Source: an uncultured Pelagibacteraceae bacterium
GTDB taxonomy: Bacteria; Pseudomonadota; Alphaproteobacteria; Pelagibacterales; Pelagibacteraceae
Reading direction: 5' to 3'
Assembly (NCBI GenBank): GCA_902613755.1
Contig: CACMIH010000005.1
Location: 1-64,000, forward strand
DNA length: 64,000 nt
Part shown: in pieces, positions 46,013 through 53,727 of the stretch
Layout: each line of letters opens with the position of its first letter
Numbering within the stretch: position 1 is the stretch's first letter
The notes under the pieces: generated by a model
Database searches by the model: none
Told to the model about the DNA's origin: nothing
What the model saw: the letters and a program-made list of their open reading frames with translations, nothing else
Program-made: the position numbers and the translations under genes

Positions 46013-47120
46013 TCCAACCACCGCCAAGTACTTTATGGCCAAATTGATCTTTACGGTAAAATACACAGGCTTGACCTGGCGATATTCCATCCTCTGGAAG
46101 TAATAAATTAACCTTAGCATTATTATTATCTATAAAATCAACTTTTGCCTGTAATAGACTTCCAGTAGATCTAACTTTAACAAATATATCTTGATTTAAA
46201 TCCTCTTTATTGGTTAATAAATTTATTTCCTTTAAAGAAATTGTTTTTTTTCCAAGCTCTTCTTTGGGCCCAACTATTATTTCATTCTTGTCAGAATTAA
46301 TCTTTAATACATAAAGAGCTTCTTTATCCGAAACTTTGATGCCTTTACGTTGTCCAATTGTAAAATTAATAATTCCATCATGAACACCGATTACATCACC
46401 ATTTAAATTTTTTATATTTCCTTTCTGAAAGGAGCCTGGTCTGAACTTTTGTATTACTGAAGCATAATCACCATTTGGAACAAAACAGATATCTTGACTA
46501 TCGGGTTTATCTGCAACGTTTAAATCGAGATTTTTTGCAATTTCTCTAGTTTTGTCTTTTAACATTCCACCTAAGGGAAATCTTAAATAATCTAATTGTT
46601 CTCTAGTTGTGTTGAATAAAAAATAACTTTGGTCTCTATTTTCATCTATTGCTCTATACATGTTTGTAGTTTTATTTTCTGTAATACTTTTTACATAATG
46701 GCCTGTAACTAACGCATCCGCTTTGAGTTCTTTTGAAACTTCAAATAAATCTTTAAATTTTACAGTTTGATTACACTGAACACATGGAATTGGAGTTTCA
46801 CCTTTTAAATAACTCTCAACAAAATTATCTATAACACCTTGTTTAAACTTATCTTGATAATATAAAATTTTATGTTCTATACCTAACTTATGTGCAACAC
46901 GTTTAGCATCCATTATATCTTGACCCGAACAACACTGTTTAGACACAGCTACTTCTTTACCATCATCATAAAGTTTTAGAGTTATACCAATTACATTATA
47001 ACCTTCCTTTTTCATAATTCCTGCAACAGTGGAAGAATCTACTCCACCCGACATTGCAACAACTACGGTGGTACCTGAAGGTTTTTTATCTAAACCAATA
47101 GAATTCAAATCTTTATTCAT
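46005..47120 (-). CDS. mnmA: tRNA-specific 2-thiouridylase
   Basis: The 371-residue protein has the PP-loop [18 protein letters not shown] near residue 20, GHYVKS near 140, and the two catalytic-cysteine sites [10 protein letters not shown] and [12 protein letters not shown]. The end [14 protein letters not shown] with VLGGGWI is typical of MnmA. It thiolates U34 of tRNA-Lys, -Glu and -Gln. It stands alone on the minus strand and is divergent from the DUF3553 gene across about 40 bases. Confidence 0.97.
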   Translation of the reverse strand: MNKDLNSIGLDKKPSGTTVVVAMSGGVDSSTVAGIMKKEGYNVIGITLKLYDDGKEVAVSKQCCSGQDIMDAKRVAHKLGIEHKILYYQDKFKQGVIDNFVESYLKGETPIPCVQCNQTVKFKDLFEVSKELKADALVTGHYVKSITENKTTNMYRAIDENRDQSYFLFNTTREQLDYLRFPLGGMLKDKTREIAKNLDLNVADKPDSQDICFVPNGDYASVIQKFRPGSFQKGNIKNLNGDVIGVHDGIINFTIGQRKGIKVSDKEALYVLKINSDKNEIIVGPKEELGKKTISLKEINLLTNKEDLNQDIFVKVRSTGSLLQAKVDFIDNNNAKVNLLLPEDGISPGQACVFYRKDQFGHKVLGGGWII

Positions 47121-47161
47121 AAGGTGGTATTTATACTTATTTACAATATAAGTTAAATTAA

Positions 47162-47332
47162 ATGATTTTAGATTATGAACCAGGTGACAAAGTCACTAAT
47201 CCTCAAAAAAAAGAATGGGGAATTGGGCAAGTGCAATCTATAATTAACGATAAAGTGACAGTTAATTTTGAAAATGCTGGAAAAAAAGTGATTAACGCAA
47301 AAAACGTTGAATTAAAAAAATTAGGAAAATGA
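47162..47332 (+). CDS. DUF3553-type small protein, 56 aa
   Basis: ATG at 47162 opens 56 codons: [20 protein letters not shown] followed by [20 protein letters not shown] and a [12 protein letters not shown] end. This is the layout of DUF3553, a short SH3/KOW-like beta-barrel (the same fold type as in CarD/UvrD-tail partners). A role in contacts with RNA polymerase or repair proteins is suggested by the fold but unproven. The stop overlaps the next gene's start by four bases (ATGA). Confidence 0.82.
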   Translation: MILDYEPGDKVTNPQKKEWGIGQVQSIINDKVTVNFENAGKKVINAKNVELKKLGK

Positions 47333-48099
47333 AGGTGAACTTAAAAGAGATTGTTGAAAATTTAATTGATAATTTTTTAGAGGCTGGAGATTTAGCTATA
47401 GAATTGAGAAACAAAGGTTTGATAAAAAAAATAAAATCAGACAATACACCGGTAAGTAATGGTGATTTAGAAGTAAATAAATTTATATCAAAAAAAATTT
47501 CTGAGGTTACTCCAAATTTACCTATCATTTCAGAGGAGACCTCTGAAAATAAAGATAACCTAAATTTAAAAGATTTCTGGCTAGTTGATCCTATTGATGG
47601 AACATATGATTATATTAATAATTTAGAAGAATTTACCATCAATGCTGGTTTGATTATTAATAATAGACCTGTTGCTGGATTAATAAATGCTCCAGCAAAA
47701 AAAAGAATGTTTTATTCATTTGAAAAAGGTAATGCTTTTGAGTTTAGCAATGGTAAAAAAATAAACTTAAATAATTTACCTACTAAAAAAACAGAAAATT
47801 TAAAATTTATTTCGTACTCAACTAAAATAAAGCCTGAAATTCAAAAAATTTATGATGATTTAGGAGTAAAAGAAAATACTAAAATGAAAAGTTCTTTAAA
47901 ATTCTGTGTCATTGCTGCTGGTGAATACGATGGTTATGTTGCTGAACCCAGAGCATATGAGTGGGATATAGCAGCTGGTCATGCAATTTTAGAACATTCA
48001 GGTGGAACTATAACTGATTTTGAGGGAAATGAAATTTTGTACGGTAAAAAAGATTTAAAAAATCCAAGTATAATTTTGAAAAATAAAAATATTTTATAA
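47329..48099 (+). CDS. cysQ: 3'(2'),5'-bisphosphate nucleotidase (CysQ type, inositol monophosphatase superfamily)
   Basis: The 256-residue protein has the metal sites PIISEET near residue 63, WLVDPIDGTYDYINNLEEFT near 84 and EWDIAAGHAILEHSGG near 207 of the FIG superfamily; the AGLINAPAKKRMFYSFEKG stretch fits CysQ. It removes the 3'-phosphate from pAp/pApS. In an organism lacking assimilatory sulfate reduction, pAp would come from acyl-carrier-protein maturation. It is coupled to a DUF3553 gene upstream and to a 47-residue membrane gene downstream. Confidence 0.9.
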   Translation: MKVNLKEIVENLIDNFLEAGDLAIELRNKGLIKKIKSDNTPVSNGDLEVNKFISKKISEVTPNLPIISEETSENKDNLNLKDFWLVDPIDGTYDYINNLEEFTINAGLIINNRPVAGLINAPAKKRMFYSFEKGNAFEFSNGKKINLNNLPTKKTENLKFISYSTKIKPEIQKIYDDLGVKENTKMKSSLKFCVIAAGEYDGYVAEPRAYEWDIAAGHAILEHSGGTITDFEGNEILYGKKDLKNPSIILKNKNIL

Positions 48100-48242
48100 T
48101 GGATGAACAATTAAGAATAATATTGATAATTATTGTTTCAGTATCAATTTTTGGATTGTTAGTATTTGTTTTCGTAAAAAATTACATAAGAAATAAAATA
48201 AATCAGCTTGTTAAAGAAGAAAAAGATAAAAATTCAAAGTAG
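48099..48242 (+). CDS. Small single-pass membrane protein, 47 aa
   Basis: The ATG at 48099 overlaps the cysQ stop by one base (TAATG) and opens 47 codons. Residues 6-27 (RIILIIIVSVSIFGLLVF) form one membrane helix, followed by a charged tail with NKINQLVKEEKDKNSK. Its end overlaps the recX end by nine bases. No family is recognised. Coupling to cysQ and a clear helix support a real gene. Confidence 0.65.
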   Translation: MDEQLRIILIIIVSVSIFGLLVFVFVKNYIRNKINQLVKEEKDKNSK

Positions 48243-48797
48243 ATTTATTATTTTTAGATATTCATCTTTTTCTATATCCATTACCTTTTTAGATGTTTCA
48301 AAATCAAATCCATTTCTTGCAAGTAGAGATATATCTTTTTTGTAAAATAAAGTTCTATTATCCTCCGCTCTTGCTGGACCAATTCTTTTTTTTTTACATA
48401 ATTTTATTGCTGAAAAAAAATCCTGATCAGAATTATCTTCCTTAATTTTTTCAACTGTATCTTTGATAAATGTTTCGTTAATCCCTTTTCCAATTAAATA
48501 ATTTCTAATCTTATTAATTGAGTTTCCTCTTTGAATCATACTTTTAGCTTTACTTTCAGAATAAAATTGATCATTTATAAATCTGTTTTTTTCTAGGTCA
48601 GACAAAACAATATCAATCAATTTATTTAAATCTTTTTTTCTTACATCAGATGCTGATAGTTTCATGTATTTTTTTAATAAATAAGTTTTGAGTTGTTGTT
48701 TTGAAGGAGCATACTTTTCAACATAAGCAAAGGCAAAATTACGCATCTCATCGACAGTCACCTGAAGCGTTTTTTTTCTATTTCTTATAGGAATCAT
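48234..48797 (-). CDS. recX: RecX-family regulator of RecA
   Basis: The 187-residue helical, basic protein shows the RecX repeat pattern: FAFAYVEKYAPSKQQLKTYL near residue 22, VLSDLEKNRFINDQFYSESK near 67, and GNSINKIRNYLIGKGINE near 92. RecX binds RecA filaments and tempers recombination and SOS induction. No recA gene is adjacent. It faces a 47-residue gene at its end and diverges from the ABA4-like gene across 26 bases. Confidence 0.82.
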   Translation of the reverse strand: MIPIRNRKKTLQVTVDEMRNFAFAYVEKYAPSKQQLKTYLLKKYMKLSASDVRKKDLNKLIDIVLSDLEKNRFINDQFYSESKAKSMIQRGNSINKIRNYLIGKGINETFIKDTVEKIKEDNSDQDFFSAIKLCKKKRIGPARAEDNRTLFYKKDISLLARNGFDFETSKKVMDIEKDEYLKIINLL

Positions 48798-48823
48798 TGT
48801 TAGATTTAATATAATATATCTAA

Positions 48824-49297
48824 ATGATTGAACAAATTTATACTTATTTCACAATTGAGACACTTTACATGTGGATCAACCTTGGAGTTCTACCTTTTTG
48901 GTTTATCTTAATAGTGTTTCCTCAATCACATTTAAGTAGAATTTTTGTAACATCAATTTTTCCTTTTTTCATACTAAGCGGTATTTATATCTTCATTTTA
49001 TATAAATCTTATTTAATTGGTTACGATTTTGATGGAAATTTCTCTCTTTACCTCGGTCTGAGTGAGCTTTCTAGGTTGTTTGAAGACCATTTGTATATAA
49101 TGGTTTTTTGGACTCATTTCATAGCAATAAATTTATTTATTGGTGGTTGGATTGTTAAAGATTCTCAAAAGTTTTCTATAAACAAAGTTTTGATGGCGGT
49201 GCCATTAATTGTGACTTATTTAATTGGTCCTATAGGTTTATTTTTATACTGGATAATTAGAATTTTTTACGCAAAAAGAATTAGTTTATATGAGTAA
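48824..49297 (+). CDS. ABA4-like (DUF4281) membrane protein
   Basis: The 157-residue protein has four membrane helices and the DUF4281 features: MWINLGVLPFWFILIVFPQS near residue 16, a GLSELSRLFEDHLYIMVFWTH region near 80 (given in part as FEDHLYIMVFWTHFIAIN), and GGWIVKDS. Plant ABA4 takes part in neoxanthin synthesis. In bacteria the family has no proven role. SAR11 cells make carotenoid and retinal for proteorhodopsin, so a carotenoid link is possible. It overlaps the next gene by eight bases. Confidence 0.82.
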   Translation: MIEQIYTYFTIETLYMWINLGVLPFWFILIVFPQSHLSRIFVTSIFPFFILSGIYIFILYKSYLIGYDFDGNFSLYLGLSELSRLFEDHLYIMVFWTHFIAINLFIGGWIVKDSQKFSINKVLMAVPLIVTYLIGPIGLFLYWIIRIFYAKRISLYE

Positions 49298-49868
49298 TCA
49301 TATAGATTTTTATTTCGATATAATTAGCCCATATGCATACATCGCGCACAAAAAAATTCTTAAACATAAAAATATAACATTTAATTACAAACCAATTTAT
49401 TTAGGAGGTCTTCATAAGCTAGCTGGAATTGATTCTCCTGCTTTTAATAAATATAAATTGAGAAACAATATTAACGATTGCAATTTGGTATCTAAAAAAA
49501 ACAACATTGAATTCAAATGGAATTCTAATTTTCCAATAAATTCTTTAAATATTATGAGAGGATATATTAGTGTTAGTAAGGATAAGCAAAACGATTATTT
49601 GAATTGTTTTTTTGATGCTTATTGGAAAGATAATCATGACTTATCAAATATTGAGAATGTATCTAAATTAATAAGAGATTTAAATATTGATAGTGAAAAA
49701 TTTTTTCAATCTATAAAAGAACAATCAGTTAAAGATCAATTGATTAAATTAACTACTGATGCTTTTCAAAAAGAAGTTTTTGGAACTCCAACCTTTATAG
49801 TCAATGATAAAATTTTTTGGGGACAAGATAGACTTGAATATGCTTTAGAAGAATTTACTGCTAATTAA
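49290..49868 (+). CDS. 2-hydroxychromene-2-carboxylate isomerase family (DsbA fold)
   Basis: The 192-residue protein begins IDFYFDIISPYAYIAHKKI, in which serine of SPYAY takes the place of the CxxC site of DsbA, as in kappa-class GSTs and NahD. FGTPTFIVNDKIFWGQDRL near residue 165 holds the cis-proline loop. Family enzymes use glutathione to isomerise double bonds; substrate here is unknown. It is coupled to the ABA4-like gene and converges with the rhodanese gene with a four-base overlap. Confidence 0.88.
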   Translation: MSNHIDFYFDIISPYAYIAHKKILKHKNITFNYKPIYLGGLHKLAGIDSPAFNKYKLRNNINDCNLVSKKNNIEFKWNSNFPINSLNIMRGYISVSKDKQNDYLNCFFDAYWKDNHDLSNIENVSKLIRDLNIDSEKFFQSIKEQSVKDQLIKLTTDAFQKEVFGTPTFIVNDKIFWGQDRLEYALEEFTAN

Positions 49869-50248
49869 ATTATTTTAAATTTGCTGCTAGCTATAGAGCC
49901 AAACCCACCGTCAATATGTGATACTTTTTGATATCCCATATCTTTTAATGATTTTACAGCTAAAGCTGATCTTACACCTCCAGCACAAAATAAAACAAAT
50001 TCTTTATCTTGGTCTATTTGTCCATTTTGAAATACTGGACTATTAGGATCTAAATATACTTCAAGCATTCCTCTTGGGATATGACTTGCTCCTTCTACGC
50101 TTCCTGTATTTTCTAGTTCATTACTTTCTCTAATGTCGATTAGATTACAATTTTTATCTTGGACCATTTGATAAGCTTCATCTGTATTAATTGTTTTAAT
50201 CTCTTTTAAAGTTTCATTAACTAGAGTTTGTAATGATTTAATGACCAT
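49865..50248 (-). CDS. Single-domain rhodanese-like protein
   Basis: I set the start at 50248 (MVIKSLQTLVNETLKEI), because an upstream frame to 50293 would overlap the divergent glycosyltransferase start. The 127-residue product has NLIDIRESNEL, EGASHIPRGMLE and the active-site loop FCAGGVRSALA with its cysteine, then HIDGGFGSI. It transfers sulfur or acts as a persulfide carrier. It is convergent with the isomerase gene. The acceptor is not known. Confidence 0.9.
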   Translation of the reverse strand: MVIKSLQTLVNETLKEIKTINTDEAYQMVQDKNCNLIDIRESNELENTGSVEGASHIPRGMLEVYLDPNSPVFQNGQIDQDKEFVLFCAGGVRSALAVKSLKDMGYQKVSHIDGGFGSIASSKFKII

Positions 50249-50273
50249 AATATTATAAAACGTATAACACATT

Positions 50274-51251
50274 ATGAAAAAATTTTTTATCAAAATCTGT
50301 AAATTTTTAGGTTATGAAATTTTAGATCAAAATAATTTCTCTTCCCCAACATTGGGAAAGGAATTAAATGAAGAACTGTCAATTTTGAATGAAAAATCAA
50401 TAGTTTTACCTTTGGGTGAAGTCAAAATTACAAAAAAAGTTAATTCAATACTAATTGTTCTAAGGATGAATACAGATATTGAGATTTGGGATCAAAATAG
50501 AAAAAGGTTATTTGAGTATCCAAAAATTGAATATACCAAAAGATCATTAAATTCACTGATTAAATCAATTAAATTTTTAAAAAACAAACACTCTAACATA
50601 AATGTTAAAGCAATAATTATTGATGATAATTCAAGTACTGAAAACCTTAATATAATTAAAAAAGTAATTCATGGAAATAATATAGAGATAATTAATTTAG
50701 ATTACTCAAAATATAAAAAAAAAATATCAGCACAAAAAAATAAAGAAACTTTTGCAAATCTTGCAAGTTTACTTCAAAGTTTTGAGATTGGAAAAGATGC
50801 TGGTGAAGATTTAATTTTCTTTATTGAGGATGATTATATACATTTTGAACCAATGTTGGAGGAAATGGTGGCTTCTTATGAAAGAATTGCATCACAAATA
50901 GATAAGGATATTTTTATGTGTCCATCTGATTACCCTTATCTTTATATGAATAATGAAAAAACAAATGTTTTGATTGGAAATAAACGTCATTGGAGAACTG
51001 TAGATAAAACATTATGTACCTTCCTGACAACTAAAAACTTATTAAATAAATATTGGGATAACTTTTATAAGAATTGTCTAGACAGACATGATCCATTTGA
51101 AAAATACTTAAATGAAATTTATTCAAAAGAAATTTGTATTTCTCCCATAAAAAGTTTATCACTACATCTAACAAATATTAACTCAAGTTACGGCTTGTCA
51201 CCATTAATTGATTACAAAAAACTTTGGGAGGAGAACGAAATAAATGATTAA
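50274..51251 (+). CDS. GT-A-type glycosyltransferase-like protein
   Basis: The 325-residue protein has a helical start and a core that reads as a GT-A fold: VKAIIIDDNSSTENLNIIKK near residue 113 (nucleotide-binding Asp pair) and LIFFIEDDYIHFEPMLEEM near 180 (metal-binding acidic motif). KRHWRTVDKTLCTFLTTK and LDRHDPFEKYLNEIY follow. It would move a sugar from a nucleotide donor. It overlaps the Bcp gene by eight bases; no other sugar genes are near, so the acceptor is unclear. Confidence 0.72.
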   Translation: MKKFFIKICKFLGYEILDQNNFSSPTLGKELNEELSILNEKSIVLPLGEVKITKKVNSILIVLRMNTDIEIWDQNRKRLFEYPKIEYTKRSLNSLIKSIKFLKNKHSNINVKAIIIDDNSSTENLNIIKKVIHGNNIEIINLDYSKYKKKISAQKNKETFANLASLLQSFEIGKDAGEDLIFFIEDDYIHFEPMLEEMVASYERIASQIDKDIFMCPSDYPYLYMNNEKTNVLIGNKRHWRTVDKTLCTFLTTKNLLNKYWDNFYKNCLDRHDPFEKYLNEIYSKEICISPIKSLSLHLTNINSSYGLSPLIDYKKLWEENEIND

Positions 51252-51714
51252 AGAAAATACAAAAGCACCGATTTTTAAATTACCATCTACAAATAAAAAA
51301 GAATACTCCCTTAAAGATTCAATAGGAAATTATGTAATTATTTATTTTTATCCTAAAGATGATACTCCAGGGTGTACGATTGAAACAAATGATTTTAATA
51401 AATTGCTTCCAAAATTTAAAAAGTTGAACTGTGAAATTATGGGTATTTCTAAAGATAATTTAAAAAGTCATAATAAATTTAGAGATAAATACAAAATTAA
51501 ATTCGATTTACTTGCTGATGAAGAATTAAAAGTTCTTAAAAAGTATAAAGTTTGGGGTAAGAAAAAATTTATGGGCCGTGAATTTATGGGTATAATCAGA
51601 TCGACTTATTTAATCGATAAAAAAGGCAAAATACTTAAAGTTTGGGATAACGTAAAAGTAAAAGACCATGCTAAGGAAGTGTTAAAAACTCTCCAAAATA
51701 TTATAAAAAAATAA
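51244..51714 (+). CDS. bcp: Bcp-type (AhpC/PrxQ) peroxiredoxin
   Basis: The 156-residue thioredoxin-fold protein has YFYPKDDTPGCTIETNDF with the peroxidatic Cys44. The resolving cysteine found five residues later in E. coli Bcp is absent here (Asn), and the only other cysteine is Cys63, so it is 1-Cys or atypical. It reduces peroxides in the cytoplasm. It is coupled to the glycosyltransferase gene by an eight-base overlap and ends just before a bidirectional-looking hairpin. Confidence 0.93.
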   Translation: MIKENTKAPIFKLPSTNKKEYSLKDSIGNYVIIYFYPKDDTPGCTIETNDFNKLLPKFKKLNCEIMGISKDNLKSHNKFRDKYKIKFDLLADEELKVLKKYKVWGKKKFMGREFMGIIRSTYLIDKKGKILKVWDNVKVKDHAKEVLKTLQNIIKK

Positions 51715-51718
51715 AAAA

Positions 51719-51746
51719 AAAGGCCCCTTATTTCAAAGGGGCCTTT
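51719..51746 (-). terminator. Strong intrinsic terminator downstream of amt (also faces bcp)
   Basis: AAAGGCCCCTT (51719-51729) pairs perfectly with AAGGGGCCTTT (51736-51746) around a six-base loop. On the minus strand the stem is followed by a run of about ten U (plus-strand A-run at 51710-51720), the classical form for ending the amt transcript. On the plus strand only three U follow, so ending of bcp is less certain. Confidence 0.93.
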
Positions 51747-51848
51747 AGTTAACTAACTAGAGAGAGAGATTATAGTTAATTCTTTGTATTAGAGGCTCTT
51801 CAATGAGATAACGACATGGAGATCGAAGAGCCTCTATATTGCATACAA
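51747..51848 (-). ncRNA. Structured 3' region of amt, candidate 3'-derived small RNA
   Basis: Between the amt stop and its terminator lies a 12-base-pair perfect stem (51790-51801 with 51825-51836, loop of 23 bases). After it comes an apparently single-stranded AATCTCTCTCTCTAG segment on the minus strand, then TTAACT/AGTTAA inverted bases. The CU repeat is complementary to purine-rich ribosome-binding sites. With the terminator this gives an RNA of about 130 bases resembling Hfq-type or anti-SD small RNAs. Expression is unknown. Confidence 0.4.
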
Positions 51849-53150
51849 TTAGTCTCGTATTGCGTATGCTATTACACCTGTTTCAGTTACGTCAGTACCT
51901 TTAGCTTCGGCCTCTTTACTTAACCTAATTCCAAAAGTAGCCTTCATAATTGAGAACACAATGTATGACACCACAAATACAAAGATGTTAATCGACAACA
52001 CACCAATTAATTGTGCGCTGAACGAAGCATCACTGTTTGTTAATGGCACTGCCAATGTTCCCCATATTCCGGCAAACATGTGGGCAGGGATTGCACCTAC
52101 AACATCGTCAAGTTTGAAACTAAAAAGTAATTTCGTTCCAAATACAACGATTAAACCACCTACAGCACCTATGAAAATAGCTGCTAATGGCGATGGTGCT
52201 AATGGTTCAGCTGTTACAGCTACAAGACCACCAATTGCTCCATTTAACATTTGAATAACATCAGTTTTACCAAACATTAATCTTGTGATTATTGCAGCGG
52301 CCATTACACCACCAGCAGCAGCAAGATTAGTATTGATAAAAATACTTGATACAGCCACAGCATCATCGAATGTTCCAATAGCTAATTGAGATCCACCATT
52401 GAATCCAAACCAACCTAACCATAAAATAAATACTCCAACTGTTACTAATGGAATTGAGGAAGCAGCAAAAGGTTTTATAGCTTTCGCCTCACCTTTACTG
52501 TCAAATCTTCCATATCTAGCACCTAACAACATGATACCTGCTAAAGCAGCCGCACCACCTGTTGAGTGTACTAATGTAGAACCAGCAAAATCAGAGAAGC
52601 CTAGTTCTGCTAACCAGCCTCCACCCCATTGCCAACCCATAACGATTGGATAAATAATTCCAGATAAGATAGCTGCAAAAAGAAAGAAAGGCCAAAGTTT
52701 TACTCTTTCAGCCATTGCACCTGAACAAATTGAAACTGTTGTTGCACAAAAAACCATTTGAAAATACCAGTCAGATCCATCGGCATATCCAGTATCTACT
52801 GAACTTGCATCAGACCAAGGAGTGAATGTTCCAATATATCCACCTTCAGGTATACCATACGCTAAATTATATCCAAATAACCAAAACATAATTCCAGCAA
52901 TTGAGTAAAGACCAATATTCTTTGCACAAATTACAGAAACACTTTTGGAAGTTACCATACCAGATTCTAGCATTGCAAAACCTGCTGCCATGAACATGAC
53001 CATGAAACCACACATTAAAAATAGTAGTGAGTTGAATATAGCTTGAACTTCAGCAGAAACTGTTGTCTCTGCCATTCCCGCACTACTCATGTTTAATAAA
53101 AATATCAAACTAAGAATTGGCGCGGACATTTTTTTTAAAAATTTAGTCAT
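51849..53150 (-). CDS. amt: Ammonium transporter
   Basis: The 433-residue protein has a cleavable-looking leader (APILSLIFLLNMSSAGMAE) followed by eleven helices. Amt landmarks are FAMLESGMVTSK, FQMVFCATTVSICSGAMAERV near residue 133 (given in part as CATTVSICSGAMAERV), DFAGSTLVHSTGGAAALAG with the first pore histidine and HMFAGIWGTLAVP with the second. It imports ammonium. A GGAGG site precedes the start. A dyad at 53225-53241 lies about 75 bases upstream. No glnK/P-II gene is adjacent, so its regulation differs from the amtB-glnK pattern. Confidence 0.96.
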   Translation of the reverse strand: MTKFLKKMSAPILSLIFLLNMSSAGMAETTVSAEVQAIFNSLLFLMCGFMVMFMAAGFAMLESGMVTSKSVSVICAKNIGLYSIAGIMFWLFGYNLAYGIPEGGYIGTFTPWSDASSVDTGYADGSDWYFQMVFCATTVSICSGAMAERVKLWPFFLFAAILSGIIYPIVMGWQWGGGWLAELGFSDFAGSTLVHSTGGAAALAGIMLLGARYGRFDSKGEAKAIKPFAASSIPLVTVGVFILWLGWFGFNGGSQLAIGTFDDAVAVSSIFINTNLAAAGGVMAAAIITRLMFGKTDVIQMLNGAIGGLVAVTAEPLAPSPLAAIFIGAVGGLIVVFGTKLLFSFKLDDVVGAIPAHMFAGIWGTLAVPLTNSDASFSAQLIGVLSINIFVFVVSYIVFSIMKATFGIRLSKEAEAKGTDVTETGVIAYAIRD

Positions 53151-53224
53151 AAGACCTCCACTTGTTAAGTAATGTCTTATAGTTTTAATTAAATTTAAAA
53201 GTAACGCTGATTAGGAAAAGTGGC

Positions 53225-53241
53225 TATGCAGTTTTTGCATA
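53225..53241. promoter_or_regulatory. Dyad TATGCA-N5-TGCATA upstream of amt
   Basis: A perfect six-base inverted repeat with a five-base spacer lies between HU and amt, about 75 bases upstream of the amt start. Its size fits a dimeric regulator operator and NtrC-type sites share a TGCA-N-TGCA core, but the full NtrC consensus is not met. It could also be a short RNA hairpin. Confidence 0.35.
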
Positions 53242-53244
53242 TAG

Positions 53245-53284
53245 TAACAGCCCTGAACGTGTTTTTAAAACGTTAGGGCTGTTA
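53245..53284 (-). other. Extended hairpin in the HU 3' region
   Basis: TAACAGCCCT (53245-53254) pairs with AGGGCTGTTA (53275-53284), and an inner AACGT/ACGTT adds five pairs beyond one bulged base. On the minus strand it lies just after the HU stop but is preceded, not followed, by the U-run, so it is not a classical terminator. It may protect the HU message 3' end or help end transcription with Rho. Confidence 0.6.
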
Positions 53285-53294
53285 AAAAAAAATA

Positions 53295-53570
53295 TTATCT
53301 GTTGAATACTTCTTTTAAAGCTTTGGCTGGTAAGAATTTTACCTTTTGAGAAGCAGCGATTTGAATCTGCTCACCCGTTCTTGGGTTTCTTCCAACTCTT
53401 GCTTTTCTTTTAGCAACTTTATAAGTACCAAACCCAGCAATTTTTACTGAGTCATCACCTTTTAGAGCGTCTAAAATAGTGTTGGTAATTGTATCAAAAG
53501 TTCGCTCAGCATCTGCTTTGCTCAAATTTAATGAGCCAGAAAGCTTAGCAATTAGTTGTTTTTTGTTCAT
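53295..53570 (-). CDS. hup: HU-family histone-like DNA-binding protein
   Basis: The 91-residue protein is a complete HU: MNKKQLIAKLSGSLNLSKAD at the start, VKIAGFGTYKVAKRKARVGR around residue 43, the beta-arm tip RNPRTGEQI with the DNA-intercalating proline, and ending KALKEVFNR. It bends and compacts DNA as a dimer. GGAG precedes the start. It stands between rseP and amt on the minus strand, with a stable hairpin after its stop. HU rather than IHF is preferred from the arm sequence. Confidence 0.97.
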   Translation of the reverse strand: MNKKQLIAKLSGSLNLSKADAERTFDTITNTILDALKGDDSVKIAGFGTYKVAKRKARVGRNPRTGEQIQIAASQKVKFLPAKALKEVFNR

Positions 53571-53727
53571 TTTAGCTCCGGTTTTGTTGGTTATTATTTA
53601 TACTTCTCATAAACGTTGATAAATCAAGCTTTTTTTTAGTGTTTAGTTTTTTAAAACACACAATATATTGTAAAAACATAAATAAACATTGGTTTTATTG
53701 ACTTTTTTTAACTTTAAAAAATGTGAA

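Noticed and set aside
53245..53284. Hairpin after HU as a standard intrinsic terminator
   Set aside because: The U-run precedes rather than follows the stem in the HU direction, and the plus-strand side is followed by A, not U.
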